64,000 bases of DNA from JBBECF01 sp040881945. GTDB taxonomy: Bacteria; Pseudomonadota; Alphaproteobacteria; Dongiales; Dongiaceae. Each line of letters starts with the position of its first letter. The first letter of the stretch is position 1. Below are positions 1 through 8,360 of this stretch, in pieces. The position numbers and the translations under genes are program-made. The stretch is from assembly GCA_040881945.1 (NCBI GenBank), contig JBBECF010000163.1, positions 1-64,000 of the forward strand, written 5' to 3'. The notes beneath the pieces were generated by a model, which saw nothing but the letters and a program-made list of their open reading frames with translations, made no database searches and was not told the origin of the DNA.

Positions 1-83
1 CAGTCGAGTTTCGTCAAGTGGTAGAGCAAACTGCACCCGGCGATGCCGCCGCCGATCACGACGACGCGGGCGTGCGATTTCAT
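1..83 (-). CDS. Dimethylglycine/sarcosine dehydrogenase-like FAD oxidoreductase, N-terminal fragment
   Basis: Only the first 27 codons are inside the window; the gene runs off the left edge. The start reads MKSHARVVVIGGGIAGCSLL, a dinucleotide-binding fold with GGGIAG and a hydrophobic beta strand. This opening is typical of the FAD-binding half of dimethylglycine/sarcosine dehydrogenases (GcvT-family fusions). The ATG lies 4 bp after the stop of the gbdR-like gene on the same strand, so the two are probably co-transcribed. With soxBDAG nearby, a role in stepwise demethylation of dimethylglycine or sarcosine is likely. The assignment rests on the N-terminus and the neighbourhood only. Confidence 0.65.
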   Translation of the reverse strand, partial: MKSHARVVVIGGGIAGCSLLYHLTKLD

Positions 84-87
84 GCGC

Positions 88-1086
88 TCACCGCCAGGCG
101 GCGCCCGACGCGGCCGCGAAGGGCGGCAGGCTGCGCTCCTTGCGCGGGGTCTTGCCGAAGAAGTCGCGGTAGCATTTGGAGAAGTGCGACGCCGACACGA
201 AGCCGCAGGCGAGCGCCACGCCAATTACCGACATGTCGGTCTGCAACAGCAGCAGGCGCGCCCGGTTCAGCCGCAGCTCGACGTAATAGCGCGCTGGCGA
301 GCGGTTCAGGTACTTGCGAAACAGTCGCTCGACCTGGCGGCTCGACAGGTCCGAGGCCGCCGCCAGCTCGGCGCGCGTCAGCGGCTCCTCCAGGTTCTCC
401 TCCATGTGCCCGATGACGGCGACCAGCTTCGGCTGGCGGACGCCGAGGCGGGCTGGCAGCGCCATGCGCTGGCGGTCGTGGCGGTCGCGGATGCGCTCGT
501 GGATCATCTGGTCGGACACCGCCGCCGCCAACTCGTGGCCGTGCTGCAACGCGATCATGTTAAGCATCATGTCGAGGGCGGCGCTGCCGCCGGCGCAGGT
601 AAAGCGGTTGCGGTCGATCTCGAATAGCTCCGAGGTCGCCTCGACGCGCGGGAACGCCTCGGCGAAGCCGGCCAGGTTCTCCCAGTGGACGGTGCAGCGA
701 TGGCCGTCGAGCAGGCCGGCGCGGGCAAGCGCGTGGCTGCCGGTGCACAAGGCGCCGATGTCGGCGCCGCGCCGGTCCTGGCGGCGCAGCCAGGCGAACG
801 CCGCCTTGTCGTCGTAGAGGTGTCCGTCGATGCCGCTGCACAGGACGACGGTGCCGAAGCCGTCGGCCCGCTCGATGCCGGCTTCCGCGTCGAGCACGAT
901 GCCGTTGCTCGCCTTGACCGGCCGGCCGTCGGCCGACAGCAGGTGCCAGCCATAGAGCGCGCGCCCGCTCGCCCGGTTGGCCAGACGCAGCGGCTCGACC
1001 GCCGAGGCGAAGGCGATCATGGAAAAATTCGGCACGAGCAGGAACGCGATTCGCTGCGGCAGCTCGGCCGGCTTGGCACCGAACAT
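88..1086 (-). CDS. gbdR: GlxA-type AraC-family transcriptional regulator, GbdR-like
   Basis: This 332-residue protein has a DJ-1/PfpI (class I glutamine amidotransferase-like) domain at about residues 10-180, including GALCTGSHALARAG. An AraC-type double helix-turn-helix follows at about 220-315, with the family signature GFVSASHFSKCYRDFFGKTP. The N-terminal stretch IAFLLVPNFSMIAFASAVEPLR resembles GbdR, the Pseudomonas activator of glycine betaine, dimethylglycine and sarcosine catabolism. That fits the neighbouring dehydrogenase-like gene and soxBDAG. Other GlxA/ArgR-like AraC regulators share the architecture, so the GbdR name rests partly on context. The promoter and first 11 codons are duplicated at 1790-1914. 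Confidence 0.8.
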   Translation of the reverse strand: MFGAKPAELPQRIAFLLVPNFSMIAFASAVEPLRLANRASGRALYGWHLLSADGRPVKASNGIVLDAEAGIERADGFGTVVLCSGIDGHLYDDKAAFAWLRRQDRRGADIGALCTGSHALARAGLLDGHRCTVHWENLAGFAEAFPRVEATSELFEIDRNRFTCAGGSAALDMMLNMIALQHGHELAAAVSDQMIHERIRDRHDRQRMALPARLGVRQPKLVAVIGHMEENLEEPLTRAELAAASDLSSRQVERLFRKYLNRSPARYYVELRLNRARLLLLQTDMSVIGVALACGFVSASHFSKCYRDFFGKTPRKERSLPPFAAASGAAWR

Positions 1087-1179
1087 CGAAGACCGACCCT
1101 AACGGGTTCAACCGCCAAGAAGACTACGCCATGTCGCGAACGCGATAAAGGACGGCGTGGCGGGACCAACCAGCCGGCG
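1053..1179. repeat. Direct repeat copy 1 (gbdR promoter and first codons)
   Basis: This stretch covers the first codons of the gbdR-like gene and its upstream region. It recurs at 1790-1914 with high identity by eye; differences are scattered substitutions and a short divergent block near 1105-1120. The copies flank the DUF4160/DUF2442 pair as same-orientation direct repeats. Confidence 0.85.
1121..1150 (-). promoter_or_regulatory. Promoter-like conserved element, copy 1 (upstream of gbdR)
   Basis: On the minus strand the element reads CTTTAT, 18 bp, TAGTCT, and ends about 35 bp before the gbdR start. The same two blocks with the same 18-bp spacing occur upstream of the DUF4160 and DUF1993 genes. 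The layout resembles a -35/-10 promoter, but no experiment supports this and it could be a dispersed repeat. Confidence 0.5.
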
Positions 1180-1195
1180 CGGCGCGGCGTCTTCG

Positions 1196-1474
1196 TTAGC
1201 GAAACGCCGCTTTGTCCGCGATTTCCTCGCTGGGATGGCTGCGGTACCACAGGCTGTCGGCGGAGAAGTCGAGATCGCCCGGCCAGGAGAGCCAGTCGCC
1301 CTCTCCACCTACGGTCAATTTCCTGCTGAAGAAGTCCGGATCGGCGAGACGGGTGAAAACCCCGCCCTTCCGTATCGTCGCCGTGAAATCGACGACCGAG
1401 CGGCTGCCGTCGGCCCACTCGATCTCCACCGTGAAGTCGGGGCGCGCCCTCGCCGACTTAATCGTGGCCTCCAT
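1196..1474 (-). CDS. DUF2442 domain protein
   Basis: This 92-residue protein reads MEATIKSARARPDFTVEIEW, then a Gly-Ser-rich turn and a C-terminal WYRSHP segment, matching the DUF2442 family. The ATG was chosen because it overlaps the stop of the DUF4160 gene (TGATG), which implies translational coupling. DUF2442 proteins often sit next to DUF4160 proteins in bacterial genomes, and the pair is commonly suspected to be toxin-antitoxin-like. The molecular function is not known. The pair lies between direct repeats, which suggests it arrived as a cassette. Confidence 0.75.
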   Translation of the reverse strand: MEATIKSARARPDFTVEIEWADGSRSVVDFTATIRKGGVFTRLADPDFFSRKLTVGGEGDWLSWPGDLDFSADSLWYRSHPSEEIADKAAFR

Positions 1475-1752
1475 CACTTCAACCCTTCGATTTTCTGTAG
1501 CGGCTCGCCTCGTTGGCAGCGGAACCAATTTTCGAGCAATGCAGTCTGATTGGCCCGCGTCCAAGTCCGGATGCGAACGATGTCTCGGCCCGCGACATTG
1601 CCGCTCGATGATAGCACGGAAAGGTCGGCGATCGCGAATTTCGCCTTGAAGTCGGCGTGGCGCACATGGAAATGAGGCGGATCGTGGTCCTCATAGAACA
1701 TCATGACAGTCATGCCGTAAAATTCGGAGATCGTCGGCATCGCTTCGGCCAA
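1474..1752 (-). CDS. DUF4160 domain protein
   Basis: This 92-residue protein contains MPTISEFYGMTVMMFYEDHD followed by PPHFHVRHADFKAKFAI, the hallmark of DUF4160. It is the first gene of a two-gene unit with DUF2442, with a 1-nt overlap. The start at 1752 gives MAEAMPTISEF; an internal ATG (MPTISEF) is also possible. Its function is unknown. Upstream lies the duplicated gbdR promoter and N-terminal remnant, so expression may have been captured from that promoter. Confidence 0.75.
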   Translation of the reverse strand: MAEAMPTISEFYGMTVMMFYEDHDPPHFHVRHADFKAKFAIADLSVLSSSGNVAGRDIVRIRTWTRANQTALLENWFRCQRGEPLQKIEGLK

Positions 1753-1789
1753 TCAATGGGATCGGTGCTCTTTCGTGGCCGCGGGCGAG

Positions 1790-1914
1790 GCTGCGGCAAC
1801 TCGGCCGGCTTGGCGCCGAACATCGAAGACCGACCCTAACGTTTTCAACAGTCGGAGAGACTACGCCATGTCGCGAATGCGATAAAGGACGGCGTGGCGG
1901 GATCAACCGGCCGG
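1790..1914. repeat. Direct repeat copy 2 (decayed gbdR 5' end and promoter)
   Basis: This is the second copy of 1053-1179. On the minus strand it still encodes MFGAKPAELPQ, the first 11 residues of the gbdR-like protein, starting at 1823. It then diverges into the leader of the DUF4160 gene, so it is a truncated gbdR remnant lying upstream of that gene. The rest of the 307-bp gap between 1752 and 2060 holds no other recognisable gene, only the ribosome-binding site of the next gene near 2050. Confidence 0.85.
1858..1887 (-). promoter_or_regulatory. Promoter-like conserved element, copy 2 (upstream of DUF4160)
   Basis: This is the second copy of the CTTTAT-N18-TAGTCT element, inside direct repeat copy 2. 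It lies about 105 bp upstream of the DUF4160 start and could drive the DUF4160/DUF2442 pair from a borrowed gbdR promoter. Confidence 0.45.
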
Positions 1915-2059
1915 GCGGGGGGCGCCCTTGGGCGGCACGGCGCGGCTATCGCACGGTTGCGATCTCACGTAATCTGAGACCGATCGGCCCTAAAGGCCGA
2001 GCAAGAGAAACAAGGCGCCGGGCGCGCTCCGCGCCGCCGGCGCCGCAAAGGGAGGATCC

Positions 2060-2920
2060 ATGACGAACACCCGCGCACTGGCGCTGGCGGCGGGTCTCGC
2101 CGCCGGGCTGACCGCCGCCGCGACGACCCGGGCCGAAGAGGTCTGGCAAACCCTGCCGGCGCCGCCGGCGATGCCGGCCGCGGCCGAGAGCGGCGCCGCG
2201 GCGGTCAACGACATCCGCATGTACTACGCCATCTATGGCGCCGGCGAGCCGGTCATCCTGCTGCATGGCGGCCTCGGCCATTCCGACGTATGGGGCCACC
2301 AGGTGCCGGCGCTGGTCGATGCCGGGTTCAAGGTCATCGTCGCCGACAGCCGCGGCCACGGCCGCAGCACGCGCTCGGCCCAGCCCTATAGCTATGCGCT
2401 GATGGCGAGCGACGTGGTGGCGCTGATGGACGACCTGAAGCTCGACAAGGCGGCGATCGTGGGCTGGAGCGACGGCGGCATCATCGGCCTCGACATCGCC
2501 ATGAACCACCCGGACCGGCTGACCAGGCTGTTCGCCTATGGCGCCAACACCAACGTCGCCGGGCTGCGGCCCGACATCGCCGACAGCGTCGTGTTCAACC
2601 AGTACATCGAGAACGCCGGCAAGGACTATGAACGGATGTCGCCGACGCCGAAGGACTACGACGCCTTCGTCGCGCAGATCGGCGAGATGTGGGCGACGCA
2701 GCCGGACTACACGGCGGCGCAGCTCGGCAAGATCGGCGTGCCGGTCGCCATCGCCGACGGCGAGCATGACGAGGCGATCCGCCAGGAGCACAACAAGGAA
2801 ATGGCCGCCGCCATCCCCGGCGCGCAGCTCGTCATCCTGCCCGGCGTCAGCCACTTCGGCATGTGGCAGGACCCGGCGCTGTTCAACAAGGCGGTGCTCG
2901 ATTTCCTGACGGCGGAGTGA
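2060..2920 (+). CDS. Exported alpha/beta hydrolase
   Basis: This 286-residue protein begins with an Ala-rich signal peptide (about residues 1-25) and is probably periplasmic. The alpha/beta hydrolase fold shows the oxyanion HGG at 69-71, the nucleophile elbow GWSDG with Ser137, a probable catalytic Asp237 in GEHD, and His265 in GVSHFG. The substrate cannot be told from sequence; esterase, lactonase and C-C hydrolase functions all use this scaffold. A strong ribosome-binding site (GGAGGA) precedes the ATG. It converges with the DUF1993 gene, 24 bp away. Confidence 0.85.
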   Translation: MTNTRALALAAGLAAGLTAAATTRAEEVWQTLPAPPAMPAAAESGAAAVNDIRMYYAIYGAGEPVILLHGGLGHSDVWGHQVPALVDAGFKVIVADSRGHGRSTRSAQPYSYALMASDVVALMDDLKLDKAAIVGWSDGGIIGLDIAMNHPDRLTRLFAYGANTNVAGLRPDIADSVVFNQYIENAGKDYERMSPTPKDYDAFVAQIGEMWATQPDYTAAQLGKIGVPVAIADGEHDEAIRQEHNKEMAAAIPGAQLVILPGVSHFGMWQDPALFNKAVLDFLTAE

Positions 2921-2944
2921 GGGCGCGGCCGACCGTTACTGCGC

Positions 2945-3451
2945 CTAAAACGGCCCGATGAAATCGCGCTTGCCGATCTCGACCCCGCAGTGGCGCAGGA
3001 TCGCGTAGGCCGCCGTGACGTGGAAGTAGAAGTTCGGCAAGGCGACACGGATCAGGTACGCCTGTCCCGTGAACGTATGCGGCTCGCCGCCGATCGTGAG
3101 CGTGATCTCTCTGTCTTCGGCGCCGTCGATCTGAGCGGGCTCCAGCCCCTTGAGAAAATCGACCGTCTTGCCGAGCCGCGCCTTCAGCTCGTCGAAGCCG
3201 GCTTCGGTGTCGGGAAACTTGGGCGGGTCGATCCCGGCGAGGCGTGCGCCCGCTCCCTTCGCAAAATCGCTCGCGAGCTGAACCTGCCGGACCAGGGGGA
3301 ACATGTCCGGATAGAGCCGCGTATTGAGCAGCACCGACGGGTCGATCTTGCGCGCGGCGGCGTGCGCCGCGGCCTTGTCCAGGATCGCGGACAGGCTGGA
3401 CAACATCTGCAGCAAGGCCGGGACCGACGCTTGATACATCGAGAGAGGCAT
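2945..3451 (-). CDS. DUF1993 domain protein
   Basis: This 168-residue protein starts MPLSMYQASVPALLQMLSSL and ends in a block containing NFYFHVTAAYAILRH and GKRDFIGPF, typical of DUF1993. The family is predicted to be helical and DinB-like, with no established role. The ATG at 3451 was chosen over the long upstream open frame because it matches the family start. It is divergent from soxB, and a third copy of the CTTTAT-N18-TAGTGT element lies upstream. Confidence 0.85.
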   Translation of the reverse strand: MPLSMYQASVPALLQMLSSLSAILDKAAAHAAARKIDPSVLLNTRLYPDMFPLVRQVQLASDFAKGAGARLAGIDPPKFPDTEAGFDELKARLGKTVDFLKGLEPAQIDGAEDREITLTIGGEPHTFTGQAYLIRVALPNFYFHVTAAYAILRHCGVEIGKRDFIGPF

Positions 3452-3510
3452 GAACTGGGGACCCCCTATGGCACGGTTGGGAACAGGGCGCGCATTTTCG
3501 GCCGCCGGCG

Positions 3511-3540
3511 ACACTACGCCAGGTCGCCGGCGCAATAAAG
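3511..3540 (-). promoter_or_regulatory. Promoter-like conserved element, copy 3 (upstream of DUF1993)
   Basis: This third copy reads CTTTAT-N18-TAGTGT on the minus strand, about 60 bp upstream of the DUF1993 start. Surrounding bases match copies 1 and 2 only in the core, so it is not part of the long duplication. A perfect 9-bp inverted repeat (GCCGGCGAC, 10-nt loop, GTCGCCGGC) overlaps it and is absent from the other two copies. Confidence 0.45.
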
Positions 3541-3607
3541 GACGGCGTCGCGCTCTTGAATTGGCCGGGGCGGGCTGCCACCATGCGGCGCGAGGGGGAA
3601 CGGGCGG

Positions 3608-4870
3608 ATGCCGAAGCCGAAATCGCGCTATTCGATCTGGAGCCTGGTGCGCAACGCGCTCAGCTATCACGAGAACTGGCCCGAGGTCTGGCGCAGCCCG
3701 GCGCCGAAGCCGGACTACGACGTCGTCATCGTCGGCGGCGGCGGCCACGGGCTGGCGACCGCCTATTACCTGGCCAAGGAGCACGGGCTCGCCAACGTCG
3801 CGGTCGTCGAGAAGGGCTGGCTCGGCGGCGGCAACACCGGGCGCAACACCACGGTCGTGCGCTCGAATTACCTGTGGGACGAGAGCGCGCATCTCTACGA
3901 GCATTCCCTGAAAATGTGGGAGGGGCTGACACGCGAGCTGAACTTCAATTTGATGTTCAGCCAACGCGGCTTGCTCAGCCTCGCGCATAATCAGCATGAG
4001 CTGCGCGAGCTGCACCGGCGCGTGAACGCGATTCGACTCAACGATATCGATTCCGAGATCCTCGACGTCGAACAGATCAAGAAGTTCTGTCCGATCCTCG
4101 ACTGCGATCCCAAGGCGCGCCATCCCGTGCTCGGCGCGTCGCTGCAACGGCGCGGCGGCGTCGCCCGCCATGACGCCGTCGCCTGGGGCTATGCCCGGGC
4201 GGCCGACGCGCGCGGCGTCGACATCATCCAGGACTGCGCCGTCACCGGCTTCCGCATCACGAACAACCGCGTGCAGGGCGTGGAAACGACAAAGGGATAT
4301 ATCGGCGCCAAGAAGGTCGCCTGCGTCGCCGCCGGCCATTCCAGCGTGCTCGCCGCGCTCGCCGGTTTCCGCCTGCCGATCGAAAGCCACCCGCTCCAGG
4401 CACTCGTCTCCGAGCCGGTCAAGCCGGTGCTGCACACGGTCGTCATGTCGAGCGCCGTGCATGTCTATGTCAGCCAGTCGGACAAGGGCGAGCTGGTCAT
4501 GGGCGCCGGCATCGACGGCTACAACTCCTATTCCCAGCGCGGCAGCCCGCTGGTCGTCGAGAACCTGCTGAATGCGCTCATCGAGCTGTTCCCGATCTTC
4601 GGCCGGATGAAGATGATGCGGCAGTGGGGCGGCATCGTCGACATCTGCCCGGACGCCAGCCCGATCGTCGGGCGGACGCCGGTCGACGGCCTTTTCTTCA
4701 ACTGCGGCTGGGGCACCGGCGGCTTCAAGTCGACGCCGGGGTCGGGCTGGGTGTTCGCCCACACGATCGCGCGCGACGAGCCGCATCCCCTGAACGCGCC
4801 GTTCCAGCTCGACCGTTTCACCTCGGGCCACCTCATCGACGAGCACGGCGCCGCCGGCGTCGCGCATTAG
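3608..4870 (+). CDS. soxB: Sarcosine oxidase, beta subunit
   Basis: This 420-residue protein matches the usual length of SoxB in heterotetrameric sarcosine oxidase. An FAD-binding motif IVGGGGHGLATAYYL lies at about residues 41-55. The segment RRGGVARHDAVAWGYA includes His178, in the region where the covalent flavin is attached in this family. The enzyme demethylates sarcosine to glycine, producing hydrogen peroxide and passing the one-carbon unit to tetrahydrofolate. It is the first gene of soxB-soxD-soxA-soxG and divergent from the DUF1993 gene. The start is preceded by a purine-rich ribosome-binding site. Confidence 0.96.
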   Translation: MPKPKSRYSIWSLVRNALSYHENWPEVWRSPAPKPDYDVVIVGGGGHGLATAYYLAKEHGLANVAVVEKGWLGGGNTGRNTTVVRSNYLWDESAHLYEHSLKMWEGLTRELNFNLMFSQRGLLSLAHNQHELRELHRRVNAIRLNDIDSEILDVEQIKKFCPILDCDPKARHPVLGASLQRRGGVARHDAVAWGYARAADARGVDIIQDCAVTGFRITNNRVQGVETTKGYIGAKKVACVAAGHSSVLAALAGFRLPIESHPLQALVSEPVKPVLHTVVMSSAVHVYVSQSDKGELVMGAGIDGYNSYSQRGSPLVVENLLNALIELFPIFGRMKMMRQWGGIVDICPDASPIVGRTPVDGLFFNCGWGTGGFKSTPGSGWVFAHTIARDEPHPLNAPFQLDRFTSGHLIDEHGAAGVAH

Positions 4871-4900
4871 CCGCAAATTGCGATCGGGACTGTCCAAATC

Positions 4901-5185
4901 ATGCTGCTGATCTCCTGCCCCTATTGCGGGCCGCGCGACGAGAGCGAGTTCGCCTGCGGCGGCGAGGCGCATATCGCCCGGCCGGCGGCGCCCGACAGGC
5001 TCACGGACGCCGAATGGGCCGACTACCTGTTCATGCGCAAGAACCCGAAGGGCGTGCACTACGAGCGCTGGGTCCATGCCCGCGGCTGCCGGCGCTGGTT
5101 CAACGTCGCCCGCGACACCGTCGGCCACCGCATCGCCGCGGTCTACAGGATGGGCGAGCCGCCGCCGGAAGGCATCGGACGATGA
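4901..5185 (+). CDS. soxD: Sarcosine oxidase, delta subunit
   Basis: This 94-residue protein is the small zinc-binding subunit of heterotetrameric sarcosine oxidase. It shows the expected zinc ligands: Cys6 and Cys9 in CPYCG, then His59 and Cys63 in HARGCRRWFN. The family signature WADYLF is also present. It lies 30 bp after soxB. Downstream, a 75-bp palindromic element separates it from soxA. Confidence 0.95.
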   Translation: MLLISCPYCGPRDESEFACGGEAHIARPAAPDRLTDAEWADYLFMRKNPKGVHYERWVHARGCRRWFNVARDTVGHRIAAVYRMGEPPPEGIGR

Positions 5186-5232
5186 GCGCGTCGCTTCGCC
5201 AGGTTGCGGGAGATTGGGACGAGCACGGTGCG

Positions 5233-5307
5233 TCCTTCGACAGGCTCAGGACGAGGTGTTTTCTTCGTGCCACGAGGATTCCTCCTCATCCTGAGCTTGT
5301 CGAAGGA
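5233..5307. repeat. REP-like dispersed palindrome inside the sox operon
   Basis: Two 24-bp arms (5233-5256 and 5284-5307) form a near-perfect inverted repeat around a 27-nt loop. The arms contain CCTTCGACAGGCTCAGGA and its complement. This resembles a palindrome widely dispersed in alphaproteobacterial genomes. It lies between soxD and soxA, so the transcript would form a long hairpin within the operon. Confidence 0.85.
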
Positions 5308-5342
5308 CGCGGGATCGTCATGCAGCCAAGAGGCCGACCGAC

Positions 5343-8300
5343 GTGACAGGACAATCCCACCGGCTGCCGCAGGGCGGGCGCATCGACCGGGCGCGTACCT
5401 TGCGCTTCCGCTTCGACGGCCGCGCCTACGATGGCTATGCCGGGGACACGCTGGCCTCGGCGCTGCTCGCCAACGGCGTCAGGCCGGTCGGGCGCAGCTT
5501 CAAGTACCACCGCCCGCGCGGAATCATGGCGGCGGGGGCGGAGGAGCCGAACGCGATCGTCCAGCTTGGCGCCGGGCCCCGCACCGAGCCCAACCTGCGC
5601 GCCACGCAGGTCGAGCTGTTCGACGGGCTCGAGGCCGCCAGCGTCAACCGCTGGCCGTCGCTCAATATCGACTTCGGCACGGTCAACGGCCTGCTGTCGC
5701 GGTTCTTGCCGGCCGGCTTCTACTACAAGACCTTCATGTGGCCGCCCAAGCTGTGGATGACCTACGAGGCCGTCATCCGCCGCATGGCCGGGCTCGGTAG
5801 GGCGCCGGCGGAGCCCGACCCCGACCGCTACGACAAGACCTACGCCCATTGCGACGTCCTGGTCGTCGGCGGCGGCCCGGCCGGCCTTGCCGCCGCGCTC
5901 GCGGCCGGCCGCGCCGGGGCGCGCGTCGTCCTCGCCGACGAGCAGGCGGAGTTCGGCGGCGCCCTGCTCGGCAGCCGCGAGACGATCGACGACGCGCCCG
6001 CCGCGGCCTGGGTGGAATCGGCCGTGGCCGAACTCGCGGCCATGCCGGAGGTGCGCCTGCTGCCGCGCTGCACCGTCTTCGGCTATTACGACCACAACCA
6101 TCTGGAACTGATCGAGCGGGTGGCGGACCATCTGGAAACGCCCCCGCCCCGCCTTCCCCGCCAGCGCCTGTGGAAACTGCGCGCGCGCCAAGTCGTGCTG
6201 GCGACGGGCGCCATCGAGCGGCCGCTGGTGTTCGCCGACAACGACCGGCCCGGCATCATGCTGGCCTCGGCGGCGCAGGCCTACGTCAACCGCTACGCCG
6301 TGCTGCCCGGCCGGCGGGCGGTGCTGTTCGCCAACAACGATGGCGCCTATCAAGCGGCGCTCGACCTTGCCGAGGTGGGTGTCGAGGTGGCGGCGGCGAT
6401 CGACCCGCGCCCCGACCCGCAGGGGGCGCTGCCGCGCCGGGCGCGCGAGCGCGGCATCCGCGTCCTCGGCGGCCACGCGGTCGTCAGCACCAAGGGATCG
6501 CGGCGCGTGCGCGCGGTCCGCGCGGCGCCGCTCGACGAGGCCGGCGACGGCGTCGTCGGCGTCGGGCAGACGATCGCCTGCGATCTGGTGTGCGTGTCCG
6601 GCGGCTGGAACCCGACGGTGCACCTGTTCTCGCAGTCGCGCGGCCGGTTGCGCTACGACGCGGGCTTGGCCGCCTTCGTGCCCGACGCCTCGGCGCAGGC
6701 GGAGCGTTCGGCCGGCGCCGCCCGCGGCCGTTACGCGCTGGCCGACTGCCTGGCCGACGGTTTCGCGGCCGGCGCCGCGGCCGCGGCCGAGGCCGGCTTC
6801 GCGGCGGCCGATGTCGGTTCGCCGCCGACCGCCGCGCCGACGCCCGACGAGGCGCCGGCGCGGACGCTGTGGCTGGTGCCGTCGGACCGCCCGGTGGGGC
6901 GCGGCGGCAAGCACTTCATCGACCACCAGAACGACGTGACCGCGGCCGACGTGCTGCTCGCGGCGCGCGAAGGCTATCGCTCGGTCGAGCACCTCAAGCG
7001 CTACACCGCCACCGGCATGGGCACCGACCAGGGAAAGACGAGCAACGTCAACGCCCTGGCGCTGCTCGCCGCGAGCCAGGGCGCGGACATCGCGGGGCTC
7101 GGCACGACGACGTTCCGCCCGCCCTATACGCCGGTCACGATCGGCGCCTTCGCCGGGCACGAACGCGGCGACCTCCTGGACCCGATCCGCAAGACGCCGC
7201 TGCACACCTGGCACGACAGCGTCGGCGCCCCGTTCGAGAACGTCGGCGGCGGCTGGCGGCGCGCCTGGTACTACCCGAAGGCCGGCGAGACGCTGCACGA
7301 GGCGGTCAACCGCGAGGTCAAGGCGGCGCGCGCCGGCGTCGGCATCGTCGATGCCTCGACGCTCGGCAAGATCGACATCCAGGGGCCGGACGCGGTGCGG
7401 CTGCTCAACTGGGTCTACACCAACGCCTGGGACCGGCTCGACGTCGGCCGCTGCCGCTACGGCCTGATGCTGGGCGAGGACGGCATGGCGATGGACGACG
7501 GCGTCACCACGCGGCTCGGCGAGCATCACTATCTGATGACCACGACGACCGGCAACGCGGCGCGCGTGCTCGGCTGGCTGGAGAGCTGGCTGCAATGCGA
7601 ATGGCCGCATTTCAAGGTGTTCTGCACCAGCGTCACCGAGCAATGGGCGACGGTCGCGATCAACGGCCCGATGAGCCGACGGCTGCTCGCCGAGCTGGCC
7701 GCCGACATCGACCTCGACGCGCAAGCGTTCCCGTTCATGGCGGTGCGCGCCGGCCACGTCGCCGGCATCCCGGCGCGGGTGTTCCGCATCAGCTTCACCG
7801 GCGAGCTCAGCTTCGAGATCAACGTGCCGCCGAGCTACGCGCTCGCCTTGTGGCAGGCGCTGCTGGCGGCGGGCGAGAAATACCGGATCACGCCCTATGG
7901 CACCGAGGCGATGCACGTGCTGCGCGCCGAAAAGGGCTACGTCATCGTCGGCCAGGAGACCGACGGCACGGTCACGCCCTACGACCTCGGCATGGGCTGG
8001 ATCGTCTCCAAGACCAAGCCCGACTTCATCGGCAAGCGCTCGCTGGCGCGCGCCGACACGGCGCGGCCCGACCGCAAGCACCTGGTCGGGCTGCTGACCG
8101 ACAACCCGAGCGAGACGATCCCCGAGGGCGGGCAGATCGTCGCCGAGCTCAAGGCCAAGCCGCCGATGGCCATGATCGGCCACGTCACCTCGAGCTATTT
8201 CAGCCCGAACCTCGGCCGGTCGATCGCCCTGGCGCTGGTCAAAAACGGCCGCAACCGCCTGGGCGAGACGGTGCATGTGCCGCTCCCCGACCGGGTGATC

Positions 8301-8360
8301 CGGGCCAGGGTCGCCGAACCCCGCTTCTTCGATCCCGAGGGGACGCGCCTGCATGGTTGA
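5343..8360 (+). CDS. soxA: Sarcosine oxidase, alpha subunit
   Basis: This 1005-residue protein has the standard SoxA length. In order it shows a 2Fe-2S-ferredoxin-like N-terminal domain with GRSFKYHRPRGI, a pyridine nucleotide-disulphide oxidoreductase domain from about residue 170 (VVGGGPAGLAAALAAGRAG), and a C-terminal GcvT-type folate-binding domain from about residue 615. The C-terminal domain transfers the sarcosine methyl carbon to tetrahydrofolate. It starts with GTG at 5343, chosen because the following residues (RLPQGGRIDRAR) match known SoxA starts. It overlaps soxG by 8 bp. Confidence 0.95.
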   Translation: MTGQSHRLPQGGRIDRARTLRFRFDGRAYDGYAGDTLASALLANGVRPVGRSFKYHRPRGIMAAGAEEPNAIVQLGAGPRTEPNLRATQVELFDGLEAASVNRWPSLNIDFGTVNGLLSRFLPAGFYYKTFMWPPKLWMTYEAVIRRMAGLGRAPAEPDPDRYDKTYAHCDVLVVGGGPAGLAAALAAGRAGARVVLADEQAEFGGALLGSRETIDDAPAAAWVESAVAELAAMPEVRLLPRCTVFGYYDHNHLELIERVADHLETPPPRLPRQRLWKLRARQVVLATGAIERPLVFADNDRPGIMLASAAQAYVNRYAVLPGRRAVLFANNDGAYQAALDLAEVGVEVAAAIDPRPDPQGALPRRARERGIRVLGGHAVVSTKGSRRVRAVRAAPLDEAGDGVVGVGQTIACDLVCVSGGWNPTVHLFSQSRGRLRYDAGLAAFVPDASAQAERSAGAARGRYALADCLADGFAAGAAAAAEAGFAAADVGSPPTAAPTPDEAPARTLWLVPSDRPVGRGGKHFIDHQNDVTAADVLLAAREGYRSVEHLKRYTATGMGTDQGKTSNVNALALLAASQGADIAGLGTTTFRPPYTPVTIGAFAGHERGDLLDPIRKTPLHTWHDSVGAPFENVGGGWRRAWYYPKAGETLHEAVNREVKAARAGVGIVDASTLGKIDIQGPDAVRLLNWVYTNAWDRLDVGRCRYGLMLGEDGMAMDDGVTTRLGEHHYLMTTTTGNAARVLGWLESWLQCEWPHFKVFCTSVTEQWATVAINGPMSRRLLAELAADIDLDAQAFPFMAVRAGHVAGIPARVFRISFTGELSFEINVPPSYALALWQALLAAGEKYRITPYGTEAMHVLRAEKGYVIVGQETDGTVTPYDLGMGWIVSKTKPDFIGKRSLARADTARPDRKHLVGLLTDNPSETIPEGGQIVAELKAKPPMAMIGHVTSSYFSPNLGRSIALALVKNGRNRLGETVHVPLPDRVIRARVAEPRFFDPEGTRLHG

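Noticed and set aside
5286..8354. Long minus-strand open frame (about 1000 codons) opposite soxA
   Set aside because: It is antisense to the intact soxA. Its translation is rich in Arg, Asp, Gly, His and Val with no domain, a typical artefact of high-GC third positions.
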